Positions 21,854 to 29,052 of a stretch of DNA of 32,324 nt are shown here, one piece after another. The position numbers and the translations under genes are program-made. Position 1 is the stretch's first letter. Each line of letters starts with the position of its first letter. Where the stretch lies: positions 10,973-43,296 of the forward strand of contig NZWA01000061.1 in assembly GCA_002697505.1 (NCBI GenBank), read 5' to 3'. Source of the stretch: Flavobacteriales bacterium. GTDB taxonomy: Bacteria > Bacteroidota > Bacteroidia > Flavobacteriales > BACL11. Below the pieces are notes generated by a model, which made no database searches, had not been told where the DNA came from, and was given only the letters and a program-made list of their open reading frames with translations.

Positions 21854-24288
21854 TATTCTCCTGTACCTTCTCCTGGTATATTATTTCCATTATTATTATC
21901 TCCATCTCCTGTTGCTTGATATTCTCTATAATTATCTGCATAATTTCCACTAGAATCAACAGCATTTGCTAATGCAATAAATCTACTAGATGGATCATTT
22001 GCTTGATTTGGTTTCTGTGGTAGGAATGTATGAATAGGAGTGAACGAAAACCCGCTTACTTTAATCATATGTGGAAGTTCTTTTACAGATGAATCAACCC
22101 CACCCTCAGCATTTATACCTATCTCCCAAGGTGATTCTTGTGGAACATCGTAAGTTAATTGAGTTATAAATCCTGGTTGTTCATATAAATAACCTCCTAC
22201 TGTTAGTCTTACTAAATTTCCTCTCATAAATCCAGCTTGTGTATAATCTGGAGCTAAAGTTGAAGCTAAATAATTTAATTTTTTATGCATTGGGATAAGT
22301 TCTGCTTTTGACTGGGCAAAACAAGTAAATGATAAACTTATTGATCTACCAAATCCTCCATAATTATATAAAGTATCACCTCTACCTACATAGTTAACTT
22401 CATTCCAACTTGCATTATATGAATCACTAAATGAATCTAAATGAGCTCTAAAATGCATGTAAACTGCTTCCCTATTAGCACCATCATTATTAATAGCGGC
22501 TATTCTAAATTTAACTAAATCGTTTATAGCTAATTCACTTCTAGGACCTGTGCTAGTATACATAGGCATAGCTGTAATTTTATCTAACGCCTCTAATTGT
22601 GTAGCATCCAAACCATAATCCCAAACATTTTTAATAAATCCTTGTTCTGTACCTGTGTTAGATCTTCCTGGTTGACCCATATTTAATCTTCTATCCATGT
22701 TTTTAGTTTGATAGTCTGGTGATAGAGATAAAATAGTTGATCTATTATTTTTTTCAGCTGAACTTCCTGTAGATGGATATGTGTATAATTCTTTTCTAAA
22801 ATCTTGAGGAAAATCAATTGGTTGACCCTTACTTACATTTTCTTTATTTGCTAATTGATTTTGATCATATGTAAGTGATCTAAATCCATCTAATGTATCT
22901 TCCCCATCATATAAAACATTAGTGTTGGTTTTTAATTTTCCATTTTCATCAATTGAATTTACTGAGGTAACAAAGTTTTGTGTTGGGAATTGACCATCTG
23001 TTGAAATTGCATCATTTCCATTTGTTGCTGTAAAAAGATTAGCAGAATCATTAATAGAAGATGAATATAATGAAGATGCATTAGGTCTAATAACTCCTTT
23101 TATATCATAAGTACTTTGTCCTGGTTCTGCCTCTGATTTAGGAATATAAGCACTTTTTGTTACAGCAGAATTTATAGTAAATTGACTAGTAGGTGTTAGA
23201 TATGTGTTTATGTTACCTTTAGGGGTAAGTGAACCTGATGTTTTATAAACACTAGGGTAAAAACCTTTTAAATTCCATGTGTAACCACCACCTGATGTTA
23301 CACTTCCACTTATTCCATCTTCAAGATCAACTGATCCAGTAACACCTCCAAATTTAACAAATTCAGCAAATGCTCCTGATACTGCTGGGTTAATAAATGA
23401 ACCTGTAGTTCTATTATTAAATCTGCTTGTTAAATAACTTTTTAGTCCCCCTCCTTGAAGATTAAAATTTACGTTTCTTTCTCCTGTTCCTTGATCTGCA
23501 AATCGAAGATTTGTATTACCTATACCTAATATAGATCCTGGTCCACCAGGGTAAGAATATACATTTGTAGCAGTATTAGGAAACCCTGAATCTAAATGAA
23601 ATTCAAATAATTTTTTTAATCTATTTTGTTTATCATTATCTGCCTCTCTTTGACCTTTTGTAATGCCATAGTAAGTAGTTATTCCAGCACCTGGAAATAA
23701 ACCACCATCTTCATTTGCTGTTGGATCTAATCCTAAAAGATTAGGATGACCACCAAATCCAACTCCTGCTGCTCCTAATAAAGTTGATGCAGGTGTATAA
23801 ATACCTTGATTAACTCCACCTCCACCACCTAATACTAATTCTGAATTACTACTAGCGCCTACAGCATTCCCAATAAAATTATTTATACTTTCTAAAAGGG
23901 ATAAATCTTCACCTTGAGCAAAATTAAAATTTCCTTGACCTAATGTTTGTTGTGACTTTGCTCCTCCATAACCTGCACCACCAGCTTGTGTTTTAACTGA
24001 TGTACGAGATAATAAATTTTGTTCTGCTATAAATAATAAACCTCGAGGTGATTTCTCATCAATAAACATTTGGGTTAATCTACTTACATCTCTTATAGTT
24101 TCTCTAGGTTTTAGAAATCCTGTAGGGACGAAGAATTGATCGCCTATACCTCTTCCAGGCATATCGTCATAGTTTAACCCTTCAGGAATATCTTGAGTGA
24201 TGTATGGTTGTTTACTACTACCACCTTCACGTCTATCTCTTCCAAAGGGCAAACTTTTTAAGTCTGTCTGGAGATTAATTAGAGGCAT
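21853..24288 (-). CDS. Large baseplate/tail-tube initiator-like structural protein
   Basis: The 811-residue protein has a long Gly/Ser/Asn-rich front part with low complexity and a compact C-terminal domain (about residues 575-770): YNASWNEVNYVGRGDTLYNY, RSISLSFTCFAQSKAEL, MHKKLNYLASTLAPDY, RGNLVRLTVGGYLYE and PWEIGIN. I associate this C-terminal pattern with proteins of marine T4-like phages lying after the tape measure, where tube initiation and baseplate factors are coded. A function like T4 gp48/gp54 is inferred from position and beta-rich tube-like sequence. The repetitive front half may be exposed on the baseplate. No enzyme motif is seen. Confidence 0.65.
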   Translation of the reverse strand: MPLINLQTDLKSLPFGRDRREGGSSKQPYITQDIPEGLNYDDMPGRGIGDQFFVPTGFLKPRETIRDVSRLTQMFIDEKSPRGLLFIAEQNLLSRTSVKTQAGGAGYGGAKSQQTLGQGNFNFAQGEDLSLLESINNFIGNAVGASSNSELVLGGGGGVNQGIYTPASTLLGAAGVGFGGHPNLLGLDPTANEDGGLFPGAGITTYYGITKGQREADNDKQNRLKKLFEFHLDSGFPNTATNVYSYPGGPGSILGIGNTNLRFADQGTGERNVNFNLQGGGLKSYLTSRFNNRTTGSFINPAVSGAFAEFVKFGGVTGSVDLEDGISGSVTSGGGYTWNLKGFYPSVYKTSGSLTPKGNINTYLTPTSQFTINSAVTKSAYIPKSEAEPGQSTYDIKGVIRPNASSLYSSSINDSANLFTATNGNDAISTDGQFPTQNFVTSVNSIDENGKLKTNTNVLYDGEDTLDGFRSLTYDQNQLANKENVSKGQPIDFPQDFRKELYTYPSTGSSAEKNNRSTILSLSPDYQTKNMDRRLNMGQPGRSNTGTEQGFIKNVWDYGLDATQLEALDKITAMPMYTSTGPRSELAINDLVKFRIAAINNDGANREAVYMHFRAHLDSFSDSYNASWNEVNYVGRGDTLYNYGGFGRSISLSFTCFAQSKAELIPMHKKLNYLASTLAPDYTQAGFMRGNLVRLTVGGYLYEQPGFITQLTYDVPQESPWEIGINAEGGVDSSVKELPHMIKVSGFSFTPIHTFLPQKPNQANDPSSRFIALANAVDSSGNYADNYREYQATGDGDNNNGNNIPGEGTGE

Positions 24289-24297
24289 ACTTTAAGT

Positions 24298-24594
24298 TTA
24301 AAATGAAGCTCCTTCTGGTGTATTATTTTTAAATCTGTTTACTGGTTCTTGATAAGCTCTTGCTGCTTCACCTAATTGTGAAACTGAAGGTACAGTATAT
24401 CCAGTAGCTCCTGCTCCAAAATTATCATAAGCTTGGTTTGGTGTACTAGGATCTCCTTGATTTGAATATTTAAAATGAAGGATTCCATTAGGATCATTAA
24501 CACTAGCTTGTGGTTGAGGACTAGCTGGCGATACAGGGTAACCTAAAGTTGAACCATTAGTATCAAATTCTTTTTTTATTGAATGTTTTGCCAT
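24298..24594 (-). CDS. Small hypothetical protein after the tape measure (98 aa)
   Basis: The 98-residue protein is rich in Pro, Ser, Asn and Gly, with few hydrophobic runs and thus largely disordered (SPASPQPQASVNDPNG). A short ordered segment, PSVSQLGEAARAYQEPVNRF, lies near the end. I do not recognise it. Position between the tape measure and the 811-aa baseplate protein, ten bases apart from the latter, suggests a minor virion component or assembly factor. The recurrent ATATTTATAAT motif lies in its leader. Confidence 0.6.
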   Translation of the reverse strand: MAKHSIKKEFDTNGSTLGYPVSPASPQPQASVNDPNGILHFKYSNQGDPSTPNQAYDNFGAGATGYTVPSVSQLGEAARAYQEPVNRFKNNTPEGASF

Positions 24595-24616
24595 AATATA
24601 ATTATTTAATTGTTTT

Positions 24617-24627
24617 ATTATAAATAT
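24617..24627 (-). promoter_or_regulatory. Recurrent intergenic motif ATATTTATAAT after the tape measure
   Basis: The exact 11-mer begins at the tape-measure stop codon and is followed by AAAACAATTAAA, 23 bases before the next ATG. Same motif as at 3512, 27377 and 29027. Confidence 0.4.
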
Positions 24628-27359
24628 TAACCAATTTTAGAAGTTGCTAAAGCCATTGATCTACCTGCTTTAGCACCATCAATGTAAACATCTCCACCTT
24701 TTTCTATAGCTGATGCTATTCTTTCTAGTAGTGTTATTACTTCTCCACTACCACCACCACCTAAATTAGTACCTCCTACTATAACATCATCAGCTCTAAA
24801 CTTTTGTATTGGTTGTCCTGGTCTTGAAATAAAATCTTCCGCTACATCACCTGATCCAAATAAATCTATTACAGCAGATCCTAATCCCTCAGCACCTATA
24901 GCATCTGCTAAAGCTCCACCAACCCATCTACCTAAAGCATCTCCAGCTAAAGCTCCTAAAAGAGTACCTACACCTGGGATAGGAATAAATGAACCTAAAA
25001 TTCCACCTAAAATTGAACCACCTATAGATCCTATAGCTTCAGCTGTTCTTTTTCCTACCATTTGATTTAATTTTGCTCCAGTTTCACCTGATCCTATCAT
25101 TGCTGAAATATCAGATGCTGCAAAAACACCTTCAATAGCTGTTCCAATTAATGGAATTTTTTTAGCTCCCGTTTTTAAGAAACTTCCAACATTTTTACTT
25201 AAGTACTCTTTAGCAGCATTTAAAGGATTTAATTTTGAAAAGAATTTACCTACTGATCCGAAAAATCCTTTACTTGCTCCTCCTGCTGCTGCTTTAGTAC
25301 CAGCTGAAGCTGTTGATTTAGCAGCTGTTGATGTTGCTGCTTTAGTACCTTCTTTAACTGCACCCCCAGTTCCACCTAATGCTTTAGGTAATTTAGATGC
25401 AGTTTTAGAAATACCACTTAAAGTACTTTTAATATTACTAAATATTTTTAAAGCACCTCCTATTCTACCAAATAATCTAAATGCAGCAATTCCTGCAACT
25501 ACTTTTGATATAGATGTTAAAACACCTTTCATAGATGATAGACCTTCAATACCATCCATTACAAAATCTAAAAACTTACCAAACATTTCAATAAGAGGAA
25601 CTAATTGATCTTTAAGTTTTATCATTGCATCTTCAAATCTTTTTGATGCTGCTTCAGCATGTAGTTGATTTGTTAATTGTTCAGCTCCAATTTTTCTTTG
25701 TTCTTCAGCTGTTATGACACCATCTTCCATTGCTTTATTATAAGCTTCTGTTGCTTCTGTCATTGATTTAGATTCACCATTTAAAAGCTCTTGAGTTTCT
25801 AAAGTTTTAGCTAATTCCTCTCTTGACATTCCAAAAGCTTTAGCTAATGAATTTTGTTGAAGAACATTCATCGCACCAAATTCAGCAGCTGTACCAATTT
25901 CATTTTGAATTGCTTTAGCTAATCCTTCTTGATCGCCCATTAAAGCAGCTCTTCTAGCTTCTTCTAAATTTAACTGTTTACCAGTCATTAATTCAGCTTC
26001 CATTTCAGCCGCAATAGAAGATTCAAAATCTAATAAACTATTACTAGTATTTTCTAATTGTTGTTGGCTTAATCCTAATTTAGCTGATTGGAAAGCTGCG
26101 TTAGCTAATGATTTACCTTGACCTTCCATTGTTAATCTATTAGCTGCGCTAATATTACCTATATCAGCAAATATTGCTTGTTGGTTTACTGCTACTCCTT
26201 CTTGTTCGGCTAAGACTGCTATTTGCCCTCTTAATTCATTTGTAAAATCTTCAGCGCTTTCACCTCTTATTTTTGCTGATTTTATAAATTGTGCTGCTTG
26301 CTCATTAGTTAGTCCAAATTCATTAGATAATAATGAAAAAGTTTTTAATTCTGAAGCTGTTAACTTAATAGATAATCCTACCTGTTCGTTAAATTCTTGT
26401 ATTCCTTTTACAGCATCAGCAATATTAAAGTGAAGTTCACCACTATTATTAGCAGCAAAATTTAACTCTGTTTTTAGCTGATTAGCATCACTTCTTCCTA
26501 AACCAAAAGTTTTAGCTAAATCTTCTCTTGCGGCACCAAATTCTTTTAAACCTTTTTTAAACCCTTTAAAAACTGCAACATCAAAGGCAGCCCCTAATTC
26601 TTTACTAAATATTTTAGCACCATCAGTAAGGGTTTTAGATAGTACTTTTGCTTTTATTTGTGAATCTGAAAGATTTTCCTCCCCATTAGCTAATTCTTCA
26701 GCATAGTCTCTAGCTCCTTGTTCTAATTCTTTAAATTTATCAGAACCTATATTTAAACCTATTTTCTTTAAAATCCCTGATGCCCCATCTAACGCTTGAC
26801 CTGTTAAACCTGTTAACTCAGTAATTTTTTGTTCTTCCTTTATTCTTTTTTTAGTTTGAGCTATAATATCTTCTTGAACTTTATATTCAGATTTTAAATT
26901 AGCTAAAATTGCTTCTTCAACTTCTGATAGTTCTTCTTTGCTTTCAAGCTCTTGTCTTATTAATTCTAAACGTTTTTTCTCTTGTTTAGCTTGAGTTAGG
27001 ATGAGGTCAAGGTCTTTTTCTCTAAGTTTAGTTATATCATTTACATCATCTGAGAGTTTTTGTGCTAAACTTTTTAATTTAGAAAATGATTTAGTTGCTT
27101 CTTTAGCAGGATCGGCAAATCCTGGTTTCCATTCTCTAACTATATTTTTAATAGATTCAGCTATTCCACCAAACCCATCATCAAGATCAATTGCTGCTAC
27201 TCTAGCTTCTTGTAAATACTGATTTAATAGTTCTATATCTTCAACCCCAGCAGCATTTATATCAATTTCAATTTTATCCTTACCTAATCTAGAATAAATT
27301 TTATTTATCTCAGCAAGATCTTTCCTAAGTTGTTGTATTTGTTTTGGATCTAAAGCCAT
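24627..27359 (-). CDS. Tail tape-measure protein
   Basis: The 910-residue protein fixes tail length and is expected to pass into the cell with the DNA. Residues 1-190 are charged coiled coil (QIQQLRKDLAEINKIY, KQEKKRLELIRQELE), the middle is long alpha helix, and near 590-620 there is the LKDQLVPLIEMFGKFLDFV type sequence followed by hydrophobic Gly/Ala-rich helices (SILGGILGSFIPIPGVGTLLGAL). The C-terminal end has a Gly loop and VYIDGAKAGRSMA, common at tape-measure ends. At about 0.15 nm per residue the length predicts a tail near 135 nm. It directly follows the gp26-like pair, the usual place of a tape measure behind its chaperone genes. Confidence 0.88.
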   Translation of the reverse strand: MALDPKQIQQLRKDLAEINKIYSRLGKDKIEIDINAAGVEDIELLNQYLQEARVAAIDLDDGFGGIAESIKNIVREWKPGFADPAKEATKSFSKLKSLAQKLSDDVNDITKLREKDLDLILTQAKQEKKRLELIRQELESKEELSEVEEAILANLKSEYKVQEDIIAQTKKRIKEEQKITELTGLTGQALDGASGILKKIGLNIGSDKFKELEQGARDYAEELANGEENLSDSQIKAKVLSKTLTDGAKIFSKELGAAFDVAVFKGFKKGLKEFGAAREDLAKTFGLGRSDANQLKTELNFAANNSGELHFNIADAVKGIQEFNEQVGLSIKLTASELKTFSLLSNEFGLTNEQAAQFIKSAKIRGESAEDFTNELRGQIAVLAEQEGVAVNQQAIFADIGNISAANRLTMEGQGKSLANAAFQSAKLGLSQQQLENTSNSLLDFESSIAAEMEAELMTGKQLNLEEARRAALMGDQEGLAKAIQNEIGTAAEFGAMNVLQQNSLAKAFGMSREELAKTLETQELLNGESKSMTEATEAYNKAMEDGVITAEEQRKIGAEQLTNQLHAEAASKRFEDAMIKLKDQLVPLIEMFGKFLDFVMDGIEGLSSMKGVLTSISKVVAGIAAFRLFGRIGGALKIFSNIKSTLSGISKTASKLPKALGGTGGAVKEGTKAATSTAAKSTASAGTKAAAGGASKGFFGSVGKFFSKLNPLNAAKEYLSKNVGSFLKTGAKKIPLIGTAIEGVFAASDISAMIGSGETGAKLNQMVGKRTAEAIGSIGGSILGGILGSFIPIPGVGTLLGALAGDALGRWVGGALADAIGAEGLGSAVIDLFGSGDVAEDFISRPGQPIQKFRADDVIVGGTNLGGGGSGEVITLLERIASAIEKGGDVYIDGAKAGRSMALATSKIG

Positions 27360-27376
27360 TAGGTTTTTATTATTTT

Positions 27377-27387
27377 ATTATAAATAT
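27377..27387 (-). promoter_or_regulatory. Recurrent intergenic motif ATATTTATAAT before the tape measure
   Basis: The exact 11-mer is followed by AAAATAATAAAAACC, 18 bases before the tape-measure ATG. It would give the tape measure its own late transcription start, if it is a promoter. Confidence 0.4.
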
Positions 27388-27396
27388 TAAAAATAC

Positions 27397-27708
27397 CTAT
27401 TTTTTAGCCCTTTTTGTTACATAAGAGGGAGGTTGAATAGTTTGTGGTGGAGCATTTTTAGTTGGTTGGTTTAAATCTATTTGAGTACTATTTCCTTTAG
27501 AAGCTTTTTTAGTTGCTTCTGCTTGTTCGTCATAATACTTTTTTAATTTATTAAAAGTGAATGTACACAACCATGTAGGCATGTTGTAAACTGTTTCCCA
27601 GTCGTAACCACCGTTACCATGAAATACAATTTCGTGTATAGTATTAAATAAATTTATTCTTATTTTGGAAGCATTATCCAGCGTCAGGCCAAAAAAAGCT
27701 AAGCCCAA
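27397..27708 (-). CDS. Second-frame tail assembly ORF, probably read by frameshift from the gp26-like gene
   Basis: The ORF (103 residues from the track start) contains NLFNTIHEIVFHGNGGYDWETVYNMPTWLCTFTFNKL and a Lys/Gln/Pro-rich tail. I associate the core with the small gp51-like hub-assembly proteins of marine T4-like phages. The track start is a TTG without any ribosome-binding-like leader, and the next Met is 42 codons inside the conserved core. The frame is open up to 27750, overlapping the gp26-like gene by 77 bases. The likeliest reading is a fusion made by a -2 or +1 shift at a T7 run, as in the lambda G/GT chaperone pair upstream of the tape measure. Independent initiation or a sequencing indel are alternatives. 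Confidence 0.65.
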   Translation of the reverse strand: MGLAFFGLTLDNASKIRINLFNTIHEIVFHGNGGYDWETVYNMPTWLCTFTFNKLKKYYDEQAEATKKASKGNSTQIDLNQPTKNAPPQTIQPPSYVTKRAKK

Positions 27709-28408
27709 TTGGGATTGTAACGTCGTAGCTTGAGCCGTCGGGAAAAAAAGTTAGATCAACATCAGGTTGAACTAATTTAATATAATTCCTTAACGCCCTG
27801 GAATCTTGGGCTAAAAGGAAGTTATCTACAAACTCCCTGACTCCTTTCTTATCTGGGTTGCCATTAACGGCTGTAATAATATATTTTAAACGAGTTGATA
27901 ATTCAGGACTAGCATCTTTATTAATCTTTTTAAGGCCTTGTAATTCTCTTTCAATTGATCTTTCATCTCTACCATCAAGAATTTTAAATGAGATTTTTGT
28001 TCCAGTCTTTGGAAGCTCATAATCAAATTCATTTTTACCTTTTGTAATAACACTTTCATCAAATGGTTTATTTTCAAGAGTTGATAAATCAACTGTTTGT
28101 TTTTCTCCTTCATATTCAAATTCATAAGTAGATCCATAACCTAAAATACGTGCTGCTATTAATAAAGCATTTTTATCTCCAACAATTAAATCATCATATT
28201 TAATATTTTTATCAACTATAAGAGATTGTAATAATTTATCTAATACAATTCCTTTTTTAATGTATGATTGATTAGTTAAAATATCCTCTTCTTTAGCAGT
28301 CATATATTTTATTTCTACTTTTCCAGAAGATAATGGATTGTCTTCAGAATATAACAATCCTTTTGAGGGTAATTCTACTTGTTCAGTAGGTAATTTAAAT
28401 TCGCTCAT
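27674..28408 (-). CDS. Baseplate hub/tail assembly protein, gp26-like
   Basis: The 244-residue protein begins with FKLPTEQVELPSKGLLYSED and continues with EIKYMTAKEEDILTNQSYI, a pattern I recognise from the T4 baseplate/gp26 family of marine T4-like phages. A soluble alpha/beta body (VGDKNALLIAARILGYGSTYEF) follows. The last codons read GLSFFWPDAG, after which a TAA ends the frame. It stands between tail tube and tape measure, where lambda-like phages place the G/GT chaperone, so a chaperone role for the tape measure is a fair alternative to a hub component. A terminator lies upstream, so it starts a new transcript. Confidence 0.75.
   Translation of the reverse strand: MSEFKLPTEQVELPSKGLLYSEDNPLSSGKVEIKYMTAKEEDILTNQSYIKKGIVLDKLLQSLIVDKNIKYDDLIVGDKNALLIAARILGYGSTYEFEYEGEKQTVDLSTLENKPFDESVITKGKNEFDYELPKTGTKISFKILDGRDERSIERELQGLKKINKDASPELSTRLKYIITAVNGNPDKKGVREFVDNFLLAQDSRALRNYIKLVQPDVDLTFFPDGSSYDVTIPIGLSFFWPDAG
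27691..27697 (-). other. Candidate programmed frameshift site (T7 run)
   Basis: The coding strand reads AGC TTT TTT TGG in the gp26-like frame. Stepping back two bases or forward one gives TTT GGC CTG ACG, which is the frame of the following ORF. A second T7 run lies at 27743-27749 within the shared open region. The gp26-like frame ends 15 bases after the run. Confidence 0.55.
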
Positions 28409-28456
28409 ATAAATTTTATTTAGTTATAACGCTATTTGTGTATACATATATAATGT

Positions 28457-28483
28457 AAAAAAAAGCTTGACCGAAGCCAAGCT
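28457..28483 (-). terminator. Rho-independent terminator after the tail tube gene
   Basis: The coding strand has arms AGCTTGGC and GTCAAGCT around a TTCG tetraloop, with one G-T wobble, directly followed by eight T residues. It lies 25 bases past the tail-tube stop. This is the clearest terminator in the window and separates the abundant sheath/tube mRNA from the less abundant assembly and baseplate genes. Confidence 0.85.
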
Positions 28484-28508
28484 ATTTTTAAAAATATTTT
28501 GAATTTTT

Positions 28509-28997
28509 TTAGAAATTCAATACGCAGTAATCCATTCCAATTGTTAAATCGATGTTTTGAGCTTCACCATCAGTATCCCAGTTCATGTCTGCAAATGATC
28601 CATCTTTAATAAATGCACCTTTTATAATCCATTCTGATACTACATCACCTACTGGTCCTAATACATCAATTGTTAAATCTTTCTTATAGAAATCAGAGTA
28701 ACCAGCTCTACCTGTTACTGATTCATAATGTAATCTAACCCATTCCATTACTGCTTGAGCACCTGAAGGAGTAATTGGATCAAATAATTGCATTGTGATG
28801 TCATTCCATCTCAATTTGCCTTTTACTTTTCTATAAGTATTAATATGGTTTAGTACAATTTCATCTTGTGCAAATCCTATTCCACTTACACCTTTAATGA
28901 TATAAGATGGGAATCCGTCAACATACATTACAAACCTATTTGCTACTTTGGGCTCAAAAGCTGTGAAAAATATTTCGTTTGGGTCTAATACTGCCAT
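28509..28997 (-). CDS. gp19: Tail tube protein, gp19-like
   Basis: The 162-residue protein fits the T4-like tail tube family in size and pattern: NRFVMYVDGFPSYIIKGVSG near the start, VLNHINTYRKVKGKLRWNDITMQLFDPI, then AVMEWVRLHYESVTGRAGY, and a final strand IDLTIGMDYCVLN. It forms the inner tube that carries DNA into the cell. It follows the sheath gene and is followed by a strong terminator, as fits its high copy number. Start at the ATG with an A-rich leader containing the recurrent motif. Confidence 0.9.
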   Translation of the reverse strand: MAVLDPNEIFFTAFEPKVANRFVMYVDGFPSYIIKGVSGIGFAQDEIVLNHINTYRKVKGKLRWNDITMQLFDPITPSGAQAVMEWVRLHYESVTGRAGYSDFYKKDLTIDVLGPVGDVVSEWIIKGAFIKDGSFADMNWDTDGEAQNIDLTIGMDYCVLNF

Positions 28998-29026
28998 TTT
29001 ATGTTTTGTTTAATTTTTTTAATTCA

Positions 29027-29037
29027 ATTATAAATAT
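29027..29037 (-). promoter_or_regulatory. Recurrent intergenic motif ATATTTATAAT before the tail tube
   Basis: The exact 11-mer is followed by TGAATTAAAAAAATT, 29 bases before the tail-tube ATG, in the gap after the sheath gene. Same motif as at 3512, 24617 and 27377. Confidence 0.4.
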
Positions 29038-29052
29038 TACGTTTTCTAATTC

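Noticed and set aside
27397-27708. Frameshift considered as a -1 slip of the lambda type
   Set aside because: A -1 slip at the T7 run reads TTG GCC TGA and stops at once; only -2 or +1 enters the second frame.
27886-28137. Minus-strand 83-aa ORF inside the gp26-like gene
   Set aside because: It is a Lys/Leu/Met-rich shadow frame with no link to the frameshift region.
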